NCBI RefSeq assembly: GCF_000195275.1
Contig: NC_015386.1
Location: forward strand, 62,001-126,000
From: Treponema succinifaciens DSM 2489
GTDB taxonomy: Bacteria; Spirochaetota; Spirochaetia; Treponematales; Treponemataceae
Length of the DNA: 64,000 nucleotides
Direction: 5' to 3'
Below are positions 1 through 9,774 of this stretch, piece after piece. Position 1 is the stretch's first letter. Every line of letters starts with the position of its first letter. The notes under the pieces are model-generated. The model was not told the DNA's origin. It ran no database searches and was given only the letters and a program-made list of their open reading frames with translations. Position numbers and translations under genes: made by a program.

Positions 1-2
1 GC

Positions 3-521
3 AGTTGTGTAAATGGCCCTGGATTCAGATTTTGTATCTGGGTGCAAGGGTGTAAACGAGGATGTCCAGGCTGTTTCAATAAAGAAGCCTGTAAGATGCA
101 GGGTGGGCAAGAAATGGATATTTCTGAAATCTTTCGGATTATAAATCGAAAGAAGTATGATGGTATCTCTGTTTCAGGGGGAGAGCCTTTTTATCAAAAA
201 AATGATTTAGAGTTGTTGTTAAAGACAGCAAAAGAGCAAAAATTGAATACCCTTGTTTTTACAGGCTTTTTATATGAAGAACTTTTAAAAGACTGTAGCT
301 CGATTTTAAGATATTGTGATTATCTTATTGATGGTCCGTATATAAGGGAATTGCCTAGTCATTGTAAATACGCGGGGTCTGGAAATCAGAGGTACCTGAA
401 ATTAAGAGACGGTTTGATAGAGTCGGATTTGACTTTCTCAACGGAGGATTCCAGTGAATGTGAAATAATAATAAATCCTGATGGTATAGTTACTACAACG
501 GGTTTTTTTGATATACTATAA
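3..521 (+). CDS. Radical SAM / 4Fe-4S single-cluster activating protein, 5' end outside window
   Basis: The reading frame is already open at the window edge, so this is the C-terminal 172 residues of a longer protein. The visible start reads like the NrdG/activase-type radical SAM entry (VNGPGFRFCIWVQGC), followed by the cluster-binding CxxxCxxC (GCKRGCPGCFN) and the SAM-contact glycine motif SGGEPF near residue 57 of the fragment. Such proteins bind one 4Fe-4S cluster and cleave S-adenosylmethionine; many activate a glycyl-radical enzyme, but none is seen here. It lies 23 bp before a Ycf46-like AAA+ gene. From general knowledge these two families often sit together in poorly understood clusters, so a role tied to the ATPase is more likely than ribonucleotide reductase activation. 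An internal GTG at 42 is not the real start, because homology continues upstream of it. Confidence 0.8.
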   Translation, partial: SCVNGPGFRFCIWVQGCKRGCPGCFNKEACKMQGGQEMDISEIFRIINRKKYDGISVSGGEPFYQKNDLELLLKTAKEQKLNTLVFTGFLYEELLKDCSSILRYCDYLIDGPYIRELPSHCKYAGSGNQRYLKLRDGLIESDLTFSTEDSSECEIIINPDGIVTTTGFFDIL

Positions 522-544
522 AATGAAATGAATTGGAGATGCTA

Positions 545-2068
545 ATGTTAAATAAAACTGCGAGAACTGTTGAGACACTTATCAGGGCAAGATACCCGCT
601 GATATATATTGTCTCATTTGAAGAAAACCGTGTATGTAATGCTATGAAGCAAATTGCTACCGCCAGGAACAAGCAGCTCTATCAATGGTCTGTAACGGAA
701 GGGCTTCTGTTGCCAGACGGAAGTTATCTTACAGAATTTAAAGACCCTGTAAGAGCTTTGGAATATATTTTAAATCTTGATGTAAACGGATTATTTATAT
801 TGAAAGATTACCATCCCTATATGAATGATCCTGTCGTAATAAGAAAGTTGCGCGATTTGAATCGAAGTTTAAAACTGTCAATGAAGAATGTTATATTCTT
901 GTCTCCTATATTGAAAATACCAGGGGAATTGGAGAAAGAAATTTCTGTAGTTGATTATAAGCTTCCAGATAAGGAAGATTTGGAGCAGATTGTAAAGTCG
1001 ATAGCTGAGACTGTCGGTGAAAAGCAACTTGAAGAAATCAAAGACAAAGACTTCTTGAACAAGGTTGTAGAAGCAGCTCTTGGGCTTACAGCGGAAGAAG
1101 CTGAAAATGTTTTTGCAAAATCGATTGTTGAGAATGGCAATTTTAACCTAAAGACAATTCTTGCGGAAAAAGAACAGATAATCAGAAAGTCTGGTGTTCT
1201 TGAGTATTATCATGCGAATGAAAATATGAAGGAAGTTGGAGGTCTTGAACAGTTAAAGGAATGGCTTTCTAAGCGTGGTAAAGCATTCAGCCCTGCTGCA
1301 CGGGAGTTCGGGCTTCCTGAGCCTCGCGGAATCCTTCTTTTGGGTATTCCTGGTTGTGGAAAAAGTCTTACAGCAAAAGCAATCAGCAGTATGTGGCAGT
1401 TGCCTTTGTTAAAACTTGATGTAGGCAAAGTGTTTTCCAGCCTTGTCGGTTCAAGCGAAGAGAATGTAAGACGCGCCATTGCAACGGCAGAAAGCATTGC
1501 TCCTTCGATTCTTTGGCTTGATGAGATGGAGAAAGGATTCAGCGGTTTAAGTTCCTCTGGTCAGACAGACGGCGGAACTACGGCTCGTGTATTTGGAACT
1601 TTTTTGACATGGTTGCAGGAAAAAAAGTCGCCAGTGTTCGTTGTAGCAACTTGCAACAATGTAAAGGAATTGCCTCCAGAATTATTGCGAAAGGGAAGAT
1701 TTGATGAGATATTCTTTGTGGATTTGCCTTCTAAAGAAGAACGAAAGGATATTTTTAGGATTCATCTTGAAAAGAGGCATCGTGATCCTAATGGATTTGA
1801 TTTGGAGAAATTAGCAGAAAGTACAAAAGAATTTGCAGGCTCAGAATTGGAAGAAATCATAGTATCTGCTCTTTACGATGCCTTTGATGAAGGTTGTGAT
1901 TTGAAGCAGGAGCATCTTGAAAAAACTGTTGCAGGGATGATTCCTTTAAGTAAGACAATGGGCGACCAAATAAAAGGTATTCGAGAATGGGCAAAAATCC
2001 GAGCAAAGAAAGCTAGTAATTCTTCATGGGAAGATGAAACTGCTGGCGTACGCAAACTTGAAATGTAA
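545..2068 (+). CDS. AAA+ ATPase, Ycf46-like
   Basis: A 507-residue AAA+ ATPase. The N-terminal ~230 residues begin with the Ycf46-type block (ETLIRARYPLIYIVSFEE). The C-terminal ATPase module has Walker A GIPGCGKS near residue 267, Walker B ILWLDEMEKGF near 322, and an arginine-rich sensor segment RKGRFDEIFF near 382. The Walker B context (DEMEKGF) is characteristic of the Ycf46 family rather than FtsH or Cdc48. The frame can be opened from TTG at 533, but ATG 545 is chosen because GGAG lies six bases before it. The gene lies directly upstream of a spike gene. CIS loci usually encode a AAA+ ATPase for particle assembly, so an assembly or disassembly role is the working inference. Similarity to plant and cyanobacterial Ycf46 leaves the substrate unknown. 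Confidence 0.82.
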   Translation: MLNKTARTVETLIRARYPLIYIVSFEENRVCNAMKQIATARNKQLYQWSVTEGLLLPDGSYLTEFKDPVRALEYILNLDVNGLFILKDYHPYMNDPVVIRKLRDLNRSLKLSMKNVIFLSPILKIPGELEKEISVVDYKLPDKEDLEQIVKSIAETVGEKQLEEIKDKDFLNKVVEAALGLTAEEAENVFAKSIVENGNFNLKTILAEKEQIIRKSGVLEYYHANENMKEVGGLEQLKEWLSKRGKAFSPAAREFGLPEPRGILLLGIPGCGKSLTAKAISSMWQLPLLKLDVGKVFSSLVGSSEENVRRAIATAESIAPSILWLDEMEKGFSGLSSSGQTDGGTTARVFGTFLTWLQEKKSPVFVVATCNNVKELPPELLRKGRFDEIFFVDLPSKEERKDIFRIHLEKRHRDPNGFDLEKLAESTKEFAGSELEEIIVSALYDAFDEGCDLKQEHLEKTVAGMIPLSKTMGDQIKGIREWAKIRAKKASNSSWEDETAGVRKLEM

Positions 2069-2085
2069 AAAATAAGGAATATCCC

Positions 2086-4137
2086 ATGCTAGAAGTGGCA
2101 AGGAAGCTAACCAAGCTGCTCGAAAGCGAGCCGGATCCGAGGGAAGGGGCCGGCGGAAGGCGCGAGTTCAACCAGACGAAGCTGCTCATGAGATGCCCGC
2201 CGACGGTGGGGGTGGTGACGGACAACCGCGACCCCGACTGCCTCGGACGGATAAGGATAAGCTATGACACCGTAGTGCCCGGAAGCGTAAGCCCGTGGCT
2301 TCCGGTAATCGGGCAGGGGCGTGGGACGGGAAAAGGAATGTGGACGCTCCCGGAAATCGGAACGCAGTGCCTTGCGGTGTTCACGGCGGCGGACAGGAGC
2401 AGGGGCTATGTGCTGGGCTTCATATACGACAGGGAGCACCGGCCGCCGGAAAGCGGGACCGAAAAGAGGTGCGACAGCACGCTCCTGCAGACAAGAAGCC
2501 ACAGGATAGAAGTCATCGACAAAGAGGGAAGCGAGGAGATAAGGATAGAAAGCGCGGAAGGCCGTATGCGGGTGAGCATAGGGAAGTCCGGCGGGATAAA
2601 GGTCGAGAACGAGCTTGGCGGAATAAACATAAAGTGCAGGAATTTCAAATGTGAAGGCGAAGGCGAAATTCACCTTGCGACAAAAAAAACATTTGCACTT
2701 ACAACTGATGATACATTAAAAATAAGTCCAAAAGGCAATGTGAACATCACAAGCGACAAGGAAGTTAATCTCAAAGGAAAGAACATCAAGATGAGCGGCA
2801 CGAAGGGCGTGACAGCAGAAGGCAGGCAGATAGCCGTTCAGGACGACAAGGTGATGGGGTTCGACACGCACATAATGGTAGTGCCAAGCGGAAGCGGAAC
2901 GACGACAGTGCCGCTTCCCCATCCATTCATCGGGAAGATAAGCGATAAGGTCTCGGAAGACGTGAAAATCGGGAACAAGGGAGCCGCCGTGAAGGGCAGC
3001 AAGGCGAAGCATGACGACTCCATGCACATGCAGCTGCCTGGAACGATAAAATTCCAGAACAACCCGAAGAAAGAGGGCGAGGTCACGGGCGGGACTGTAA
3101 GCAAGGTAAAGGTTGACGGAAAGGAAGTCGCAGTCATCGGAAGCCAGGTAACGACATGCAACGACATGGGGATGCAGAACAACTCCGTGATAATGGCGGC
3201 CGGGATGAGCATCCCGATGCCGGCGATAGTGAACCCGCTGAACACCGAGGAATGGAAGCGCGGGCAGGAAGAAAAGGACAAGAAAGAGCCGAAGTTCACG
3301 GGCGTGAAGTGGGCAAAGACGAGCTGCAGGGAGGGCGAGGAAATAGAGCTTTCTGCTGGTGTGAAGGACATAGCAGACGGTAACATGGTCACTCTGCAAG
3401 TTTTCCGCGAGGGGCAGTCGCCTGAGGACAGCGCTGCAATCGCAAAATTTCCGCTTACAGTAAAAGGCGGGACCGTGAGCGCGAAATGGCTGTACCGTGC
3501 GGACCAGAGCGTCATGCCTCCTGAGCAGAACCCGAAATTCATTTTCACGGCTCACTGTGCGTGGTGCAATTTTGAAAAGAGCAGCAACACGCTTGAAGTG
3601 GAGCTCATACGCCCAGAGATAACGAAAGCAGAGTGGCGGGACAAGGACGGGAATCCTACGAGCAAGGGGCTTGTGGACGAGCCGATAAAACTGTTCGCCG
3701 AGACGAAGGACATGGATGGTGGGGTGACTTTCCGTGTGTACGACGAGAGCAAGCGCGAGGTATTCTCTAAGGGGGCGGACATTGCTGACGGCAAGGCTGA
3801 AGCGGAGTGGACTTACCACTGGAACGGTGAGAAACTTGACCACAAGCCGAAGTTTACCTTTGAGGTGACTGGGCAGAGATGCAAGATGGTGGAAAGTGGA
3901 GAGGTGGAGATAGGACAAGTCTTTGAAATTAACATAGAAGATAAGATGTTAAATAAATTTGATAATGAGAAATTCAAATTAATTAATGTTACTTCTGGGG
4001 AAGAAATAGAAGCTAATTTTGATCCTGAAAAAAAACTGATAAAAAATGAAGATTTGGTACCTGGAGAATATAAGGTTGAAATAGATAATTCAGATGATAT
4101 TGATTTAACTTATGGTCAGGATAATTTAATTGGATAG
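2086..4137 (+). CDS. CIS spike protein 1: gp5-like OB fold, beta-helix, PAAR-like and Ig-like domains, variable tail
   Basis: A 683-residue spike-tip fusion. Residues ~35-125 form a gp5/gpV OB domain (VGVVTDNRDPDCLGRIRISY ... VLGFIYDREHRPPE). Residues ~130-255 have the short alternating repeats of a spike beta-helix (KISPKGNVNITSDKEVNLKG). Residues ~258-385 are PAAR-like (MVVPSGSGTTTVPLPHPF, later MAAGMSIPMPA). Two related Ig-like modules start near 405 and 508. The last ~70 residues are unique. There is no VgrG-type gp27 domain before the OB fold, so it is a gpV/Afp8-type spike rather than a T6SS VgrG. The body is GC-rich and the tail AT-rich, with a sharp switch near 3925. The GC-rich part is almost identical to the gene at 10862. 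The next gene starts 12 bp on and is the likely cargo. Confidence 0.85.
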   Translation: MLEVARKLTKLLESEPDPREGAGGRREFNQTKLLMRCPPTVGVVTDNRDPDCLGRIRISYDTVVPGSVSPWLPVIGQGRGTGKGMWTLPEIGTQCLAVFTAADRSRGYVLGFIYDREHRPPESGTEKRCDSTLLQTRSHRIEVIDKEGSEEIRIESAEGRMRVSIGKSGGIKVENELGGINIKCRNFKCEGEGEIHLATKKTFALTTDDTLKISPKGNVNITSDKEVNLKGKNIKMSGTKGVTAEGRQIAVQDDKVMGFDTHIMVVPSGSGTTTVPLPHPFIGKISDKVSEDVKIGNKGAAVKGSKAKHDDSMHMQLPGTIKFQNNPKKEGEVTGGTVSKVKVDGKEVAVIGSQVTTCNDMGMQNNSVIMAAGMSIPMPAIVNPLNTEEWKRGQEEKDKKEPKFTGVKWAKTSCREGEEIELSAGVKDIADGNMVTLQVFREGQSPEDSAAIAKFPLTVKGGTVSAKWLYRADQSVMPPEQNPKFIFTAHCAWCNFEKSSNTLEVELIRPEITKAEWRDKDGNPTSKGLVDEPIKLFAETKDMDGGVTFRVYDESKREVFSKGADIADGKAEAEWTYHWNGEKLDHKPKFTFEVTGQRCKMVESGEVEIGQVFEINIEDKMLNKFDNEKFKLINVTSGEEIEANFDPEKKLIKNEDLVPGEYKVEIDNSDDIDLTYGQDNLIG

Positions 4138-4149
4138 AGAAAAAGACGT

Positions 4150-7100
4150 ATGACAGAAGAAAATAAAAATGTATATTATTTAAATAGACTTGAACCTCTT
4201 TTAATGCAATTAAAACCTAGATTGAATTATTTACTTTATCAAATGAAAAGATTTGATGAAAATACCGAAAAGATACTTAAAAATATAAATAATAATCAAA
4301 AGGATTATACAGAATTATTTACACACAGAACTTTCTTTATAAATGACCTTTCATTCAAATATGATTTTCAGGTTAATAAAGCATGGGGAAAATATAAAAA
4401 AAATGTTTTTGAAAAATATTCTGGGGCAATGAAAAATGTAGGAATGTTTTTCAGGGACGTGACTTATATTGGATATGTAATTAATACACTACCTAAAGAA
4501 TGGATAACCAAGGAAGATAAAATAATAGATGCCTTGTCATTTGCAAATAATCTTTTTTATGAAATACAGGGTAGACTTCAAAAGATATTAAATTTTATTG
4601 AATATGAATACAGCCTTCTTTGTAATGATGCAAGTGACTGGTTTGTTTATCAAAATATTACAAAAATTTCAGAAAGTTTTTTTGGAAATTTAATTAAATA
4701 TTTTTCAAGTAAAGACAACTTCAATTATTTAGTTCAATCTTATTATAGTTTTATGTTTGATTATTCATATGGGGTATTGCGAACAAAAACTCAAAAAAAA
4801 ATAACAGATGAATATATTTTTAACTATTCAAATGATTTTTCTTCATTAAAAGATAAAAAGAAAATAGAAGAGATAGCAAAAGAACTTGATAATAAATATA
4901 AATCTGCTGTTGATGATATTGAAAAAAACGGGGAAAAAAATTATGAAGACGCCCTTACAAACTGTACTACAGAATATTTATCTCAAGTCATAAAACAATT
5001 AAAAGATTCAGAAATTCAAATAAGTGATTACATAAAAAAGAATAAAAGAGCAGATAAAATTTTTAGTAAGTATAAATATGGAACTCAAACAGGTTTAAGG
5101 CTAAGACTTACACAATTAAGAAACGTAACTATTAATCAATATCAATTAATAAATGACACTCTGACGGGAACCGTAACAGCTTCAATTTCAGAAAAACTGT
5201 CACTAGCAAATATAAGTTATTATTGTTATAACCTTGCAGTTTTACTATTTTATTTAGCAGCAGAAACAAAAGTAAATATAGGAAATATAGAAAGTCTTTT
5301 TATAGATGAAGAATCTTTTTTCAATGATGTTTTCAGCCAAGTAAATGAATTAGATAAAATTACACGAATAACAGATATTAAAAAGGCGGAAAAAGAGCTT
5401 GAAATTATACAAAATAGAATAGAGGCTTATAAATTAAAGGCAAATGAATTAATCAATCAGGGAAGGTCTGCTGGTGCTTGGATAGATATAGCCTTTGCGG
5501 TTGTCATCGGAATAGGTGTTATGATAGTTGCTCCTTATGCTGTAGGATTTTTAGCAGGGGCATTAAGCGGGACTGCACAGGCTGTAGCAATAGCTCAGAC
5601 TGTTGGAGTATTAGGAAGTGCGGCATTAGTTACAGGCGCTTCTCAACTGTTTAATTATTTGGATCGCGGTCAAATTCCTACTATAAGTGAAACAGCGTAT
5701 TCTTTTGGAATGAATGTAGTCTCCTTTGCGACATTCGGAATTGTCGGAAAAGGGGTTTCTTCTTTGCTCAAGGCAGGGGCTATTACAAATAAAGTTGCAA
5801 TATGCTTTATAGGAGCTACTGCAAATTTTGCAACAAGCATGGTAATGACCTCGGTTCCATTTATGATTCAGCTGAAACAAACTGGTAACGGACAGATATT
5901 TGAAGGACGTGGAAAAGAATGGCTTAAATTTACAGCAACCCAGGCAGCTTTTGCTGGATTATTTGCATTGTCAGGTTCAATTCTTGAAGGGTTTACTCAA
6001 AAAATAACTTACAAAGGGTACAATGCTGGAGAAAAAATATATGTAAAAAATGTAGAGGCAAAGTTCAGTACATATGAAAAAACAATTGGAGGATATTATA
6101 AAACAATAAAACAACAGGTAGAAAATCTAGAAAAAAGGTATCAAGGAAAAATTGAATTAACAAAAGAAAACTTCAACGAGATGAAGAGTCAGTACGAGCA
6201 AGCTTTGAAATGTCCTAAAGAATTGTTAAAGTTCCTGAAAGGCATATCAAAAGATTTGGCAAAAGCAGAATTAATGCTCCGAAAAGAATATGGATATTCG
6301 GTTCCTTGCCAGGAAGGTGAACTTGCATTGCTTGAACAGGCAATTATAGATATTGAAAATACTCTTGATTCAATGCTCTTTATTGATAACCATGATTATG
6401 AACTAGCATGCAGGATTTGCGATAATGTTTCAAAAACAGTTTGCCAAATTTCTGAAACAAAGACAATTTATTTTGGAAAATTAGAAGAAATTATAAATAA
6501 CTTAGATAAAGTAAATCAAATTAATTTTTATGGAGGAAGTGTAAGAGTTACAAAAAGTCCTGCATTAGAATACTTTCCGGATACAAAAGTCTTACAGATA
6601 GAATCCAAATACACTGTAAAAAGTGGTGATGTAGTAAATAAAATCGATGTCATAGATTTTGATGGAAAGTCTGATATGGCACTATGTAAATATGAAAACC
6701 ACTTTGATATTAAAGACATCAAAAATGCAGTTTACAAAATAGAGCCATTTGCTGAAACCTTCATAAAAGTACACGTAGATGAATATAATAATTTTTATAA
6801 ACTTAGTGATGAAAAAATGGTTGAAAGAATCAGAAATGCCCCTCCTATGGATAACGGACCGCATTTTTCATATCCGCTTACGGAATATGAAAGAAATGTA
6901 TTTATTGAACTGGAAAAATCCGGAATGATAAAACCAACAAGAATGGTCAGATTACATCCAGGGGATCCATCAGGTAATCTTTATAATATTGCGCTGAAAC
7001 CTGTCGTCTTCTTTGCAGATTTGTTCTATTTCCAAGGTATGGGAAATGTTACAAACGGAAAAATTATTATAGGGTATAATAAGAATCAGATAAAGATAAC

Positions 7101-7644
7101 CCCAACAGATCATGTATTTGTTATAGAATATTATGAAAAGATGTTTGTAAACTCAAATTATGCAAATGTTCGGAAAGCCTTTGAATTATATTATAAATGG
7201 GGAAAAGAATATGAAACTGGAAGTTTGACAACTTTGGATAATAGAAAAGTTAAAATAGATAAAGTAAAATATAAATGGGATATAGAAAATAATCTAAAAC
7301 GATTTAGGAAAAACTATGAATCATATGGTTTGAACAAAACAGATACAAAAACAAAAGCAGAAATTGATGCCGCATGGAAACAGATTGAAGAAGCTTTACC
7401 ATCTGAAGAGAAATATAAAGAATTAAAAGCTGGTAAACTTGCAGGCGAAACAGTATTGGCATCGATATGTGATCTTTTAGATAATTATTTATCAGTAGCA
7501 TCTTTATTTTCTGGTAAGGAATATACATTTACATATACAAATCATATAGGAGTGTATGAGAAACTTTTGATAGGACCAAAAGATATTTCTGATATAAGAA
7601 CTATAATTGATAAACCAATAGCAACTTATTTAGACTTAGAATAA
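4150..7644 (+). CDS. Large putative CIS effector/toxin with central membrane-insertion region
   Basis: 1164 residues, strongly AT-rich, starting 12 bp after spike 1. The N-terminal ~440 residues are helical and charged. Residues ~445-620 are hydrophobic and glycine/alanine-rich (IDIAFAVVIGIGVMIVAPYA, ALSGTAQAVAIAQTVGVLGS), suggesting several membrane-active helices as in many polymorphic and CIS toxins. The C-terminal ~300 residues are polar and should hold the toxic domain; no catalytic motif was recognised. There is no signal peptide, which fits delivery by the spike. The last codons (GPKDISDIRTIIDKPIATYL) recur as a detached remnant at 8130-8204, which supports a history of tip replacement. 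A pore-forming mode is possible. The toxin role is inferred from context and architecture. Confidence 0.6.
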   Translation: MTEENKNVYYLNRLEPLLMQLKPRLNYLLYQMKRFDENTEKILKNINNNQKDYTELFTHRTFFINDLSFKYDFQVNKAWGKYKKNVFEKYSGAMKNVGMFFRDVTYIGYVINTLPKEWITKEDKIIDALSFANNLFYEIQGRLQKILNFIEYEYSLLCNDASDWFVYQNITKISESFFGNLIKYFSSKDNFNYLVQSYYSFMFDYSYGVLRTKTQKKITDEYIFNYSNDFSSLKDKKKIEEIAKELDNKYKSAVDDIEKNGEKNYEDALTNCTTEYLSQVIKQLKDSEIQISDYIKKNKRADKIFSKYKYGTQTGLRLRLTQLRNVTINQYQLINDTLTGTVTASISEKLSLANISYYCYNLAVLLFYLAAETKVNIGNIESLFIDEESFFNDVFSQVNELDKITRITDIKKAEKELEIIQNRIEAYKLKANELINQGRSAGAWIDIAFAVVIGIGVMIVAPYAVGFLAGALSGTAQAVAIAQTVGVLGSAALVTGASQLFNYLDRGQIPTISETAYSFGMNVVSFATFGIVGKGVSSLLKAGAITNKVAICFIGATANFATSMVMTSVPFMIQLKQTGNGQIFEGRGKEWLKFTATQAAFAGLFALSGSILEGFTQKITYKGYNAGEKIYVKNVEAKFSTYEKTIGGYYKTIKQQVENLEKRYQGKIELTKENFNEMKSQYEQALKCPKELLKFLKGISKDLAKAELMLRKEYGYSVPCQEGELALLEQAIIDIENTLDSMLFIDNHDYELACRICDNVSKTVCQISETKTIYFGKLEEIINNLDKVNQINFYGGSVRVTKSPALEYFPDTKVLQIESKYTVKSGDVVNKIDVIDFDGKSDMALCKYENHFDIKDIKNAVYKIEPFAETFIKVHVDEYNNFYKLSDEKMVERIRNAPPMDNGPHFSYPLTEYERNVFIELEKSGMIKPTRMVRLHPGDPSGNLYNIALKPVVFFADLFYFQGMGNVTNGKIIIGYNKNQIKITPTDHVFVIEYYEKMFVNSNYANVRKAFELYYKWGKEYETGSLTTLDNRKVKIDKVKYKWDIENNLKRFRKNYESYGLNKTDTKTKAEIDAAWKQIEEALPSEEKYKELKAGKLAGETVLASICDLLDNYLSVASLFSGKEYTFTYTNHIGVYEKLLIGPKDISDIRTIIDKPIATYLDLE

Positions 7645-7658
7645 AATAGAGGTAAGGT

Positions 7659-8129
7659 ATGAAAATAATAAAAGAAAATGACTTATATTCATTATTTGAT
7701 ATCACACAACAGAACAATAAACTGGTTATAAAAGGAATTACCGGTGCTCCGAGAACAAATGATATACCGGAAAACTTATTTAGCTATATCACATTTCACA
7801 TTGCAAATGTTCCTGAAATATTAAAAGGTCTTGATTTTGTATTTCATGCACCAGATGGAAGAGGAGAAGATTATAAAATAAGTGCCAATGGTGATATTTT
7901 ATCAGTCATTTCATATACAGATCCGGTATTAAGAATGGCCTCAATTGTTACTTATAAAAATAACGAAGATATTAAAGATATGTTAGATTTCAATTTAACA
8001 GGATTTACTTTCCCCGCAAATGAATCAGAACGAGTATATACTCCTGCAATGCTGTGGTTTACAAAACAACTGAAAAAAATCTACAATGACTGGCAGAAAG
8101 ATCACCCGGAATATGCGAAGATAAAGTAA
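7659..8129 (+). CDS. Putative immunity protein of the 4150 effector
   Basis: A 156-residue soluble protein starting 14 bp after the effector stop, behind an AGAGGTAAGGT ribosome site. It has no signal peptide or membrane segment, and the family is not recognised. A segment (FHIANVPEILKGLDFVFHAP) is repeated with little change in the broken gene at 8219. Together with the duplicated effector 3' end between the two, this identifies effector-tail plus this gene as a unit that was duplicated. That pattern is typical of toxin/immunity pairs. The immunity assignment is inferred from position only; a chaperone for the effector is the alternative. Confidence 0.5.
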   Translation: MKIIKENDLYSLFDITQQNNKLVIKGITGAPRTNDIPENLFSYITFHIANVPEILKGLDFVFHAPDGRGEDYKISANGDILSVISYTDPVLRMASIVTYKNNEDIKDMLDFNLTGFTFPANESERVYTPAMLWFTKQLKKIYNDWQKDHPEYAKIK

Positions 8130-8204
8130 CGTCCAAAAGATATTACGGATGTAAAAACTATAATTGATAAACCAATAGCAACTTCTTTAGACTTAGAATA
8201 AAAT
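8130..8204 (+). pseudogene. Detached 3' end of a toxin gene (paralogue of the 4150 C-terminus)
   Basis: In one frame this stretch encodes PKDITDVKTIIDKPIATSLD before a stop. That is nearly the same as the last residues of the 4150 protein (PKDISDIRTIIDKPIATYLD), and the following spacer also resembles the one after 7644. It has no start codon and directly precedes a second, broken copy of the immunity-like gene. It is best read as the last remnant of an older toxin tip whose body has been deleted. Confidence 0.7.
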
Positions 8205-8218
8205 ATAAGTAAGAAGAT

Positions 8219-8720
8219 ATGAAGGGAAAAGTATTTAAAGAACCAAAATCTAAAGCATCTTATTTTGATATAGAAAGAGATTATGATACTGTTTGTATAA
8301 ATTATGAAACAGAGTTTTATTTACCAGATTCCGATGAAGATTTGATGGATCATATGGAGTTTCACATTGCAAATGTCCCTGAAGTATTAAAAGGCCTTGA
8401 CTTTGTATTTCATGCACCAGATAGATAGTAAAAATGGACAGTTTTTTACTTATAAAAACAAGAATGAAAATAAGGGTATTATACTAATAATTACAAAAAC
8501 TTCTAGTTTGCTTCTTCCTTTATATGCACATCTAAAAGACGAATATAAAAATATTGAAAACTTTTCTGCAGATAAATTTGTGCATAACAATGATATTTTT
8601 AATTATGACTTTAAAAAAATAGACTTTTCAAAAAGTTTTTTAGAATATTATAGTACTGATTTCAAAGAAGTTTTGATTTCAAAAAGGATAAAAAAGATTA
8701 ATGGGGTGAAAAAAGTATGA
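8219..8720 (+). pseudogene. Second immunity-like gene, broken by a 4-bp AGAT duplication
   Basis: The first part encodes MKGKVFKEPKS... up to FHIANVPEVLKGLDFVFHAP, paralogous to the 7659 protein, and then stops at 8428. The sequence there contains AGAT twice in tandem (8419-8422 and 8423-8426). Removing one copy joins HAPD to SKNGQFFTYKNKNENKG and keeps the frame open to 8720, giving a protein of about 165 residues. The beginning and end therefore belong to one gene with a recent frameshift. Its end overlaps the next start by 4 nt. The product as it stands would be a 69-residue truncated protein. Confidence 0.65.
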
Positions 8721-9745
8721 AGAAGATAGTCTTTCTTTTAATAATTGTATTCAGCATTACCAGTTGTAAACAAAAGTCGATAGAAGAAAGATTTACAGAA
8801 GCATTATATATGTTAGATTTCAAAACAGTAAATAAATTACTTAAGAAAGATGATTGCTGCACTTTTCTAAAACAAAATGAAGCCAAATTTTTCTCATATT
8901 TGTGTAAAACTGAATAAGAAGGTTCTTACGATTTAGCAGATTTATTAATTAAAAATGGTATTGATATAAATTTATTATATTTAAATACTGATTACGAAAA
9001 TTCTGATTTTGTTTTTGCGAATTCTAAATATTATTCTTTTTTATCAAAATGTAATTCTAAAGAAAAGGCTCAGTTGTTAATTTCTAATGGTATTAATATT
9101 GATATTGATTGTGGAAATGGTATAACACCTCTTATGCAGTATATAGAATCAGGATATATATATAGGGATAGTTATAATCATACATGGGGAAATAATTCAA
9201 AAGAAATCATCAAACTCCTTCTAAAAAATGGAGCCGATGTAAATCATAAACTGGAAAATGGTGTGACTCCTTTATTAATCGCCCTGCAGTATCAGAACAG
9301 GGAAGTAGTCGATCTTCTTTTGCAATATGGAGCTGAAATTCACGAAGACTATGTTCATTTGATTTTAAATCCCTTTAGAAATACGATATTTGAAGACTTT
9401 GGAGACAAGGCTGATTATACTTTTTCCGAGCTTACATCAATCTGCAATGCGGGGTATGTCGATTTACTAAAAGGGTATTTGGAGAATCATAAAGTCAATT
9501 TGTTTTCACATTCTGGAGATGGATATGACTATTTCTTTTGTGCCGTGCAGAGTAATAATCCAGAAATTGTAGAATACCTTTTGCCTTATTACGGAAATAT
9601 AAATTCAAAACGATATACGATTATTGATTTAGATAATAAACCGACTTATGGATATACTCTTTATGGAGTTGCCCATCATTTTGGTTGTGAAAAAGTTGCA
9701 GAAGTATTGTTAACACATGGAGCAGATGGATTTACACATTATTAA
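8717..9745 (+). pseudogene. Ankyrin-repeat lipoprotein gene with an in-frame stop
   Basis: The gene starts with a lipoprotein signal (MKKIVFLLIIVFSITSC, Cys at residue 17) and runs to a TAA at 8915-8917. The same frame then continues, without a shift, through typical ankyrin units (LLIKNGIDIN, IIKLLLKNGADVNHKLENG, VVDLLLQYGAEI, VAEVLLTHGADG) to 9745. Read through, it would encode about 342 residues. A single nonsense change (for example GAA to TAA) explains the break. Ankyrin lipoproteins next to toxin/immunity pairs are often periplasmic or surface-exposed immunity or scaffold proteins; that role is inferred here. The downstream 223 residues could be translated only from an internal start such as 9074, without a signal peptide. 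Confidence 0.75.
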
Positions 9746-9774
9746 TATAGGTAAAATTAACTTCTCCCCTGCGA

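Noticed and set aside
2107-3918. Long minus-strand open frames (188 and 400 residues) opposite spike 1, and the same opposite spike 2
   Set aside because: They arise from the GC-rich codon use of the spike genes, have no ribosome sites, and repeat exactly where the spike is duplicated; the plus-strand products have clear domains.
2086-4137. T6SS VgrG
   Set aside because: There is no gp27-like domain before the OB fold and no TssB/TssC or other T6SS genes in the window; the gpV/Afp8-type reading fits better.
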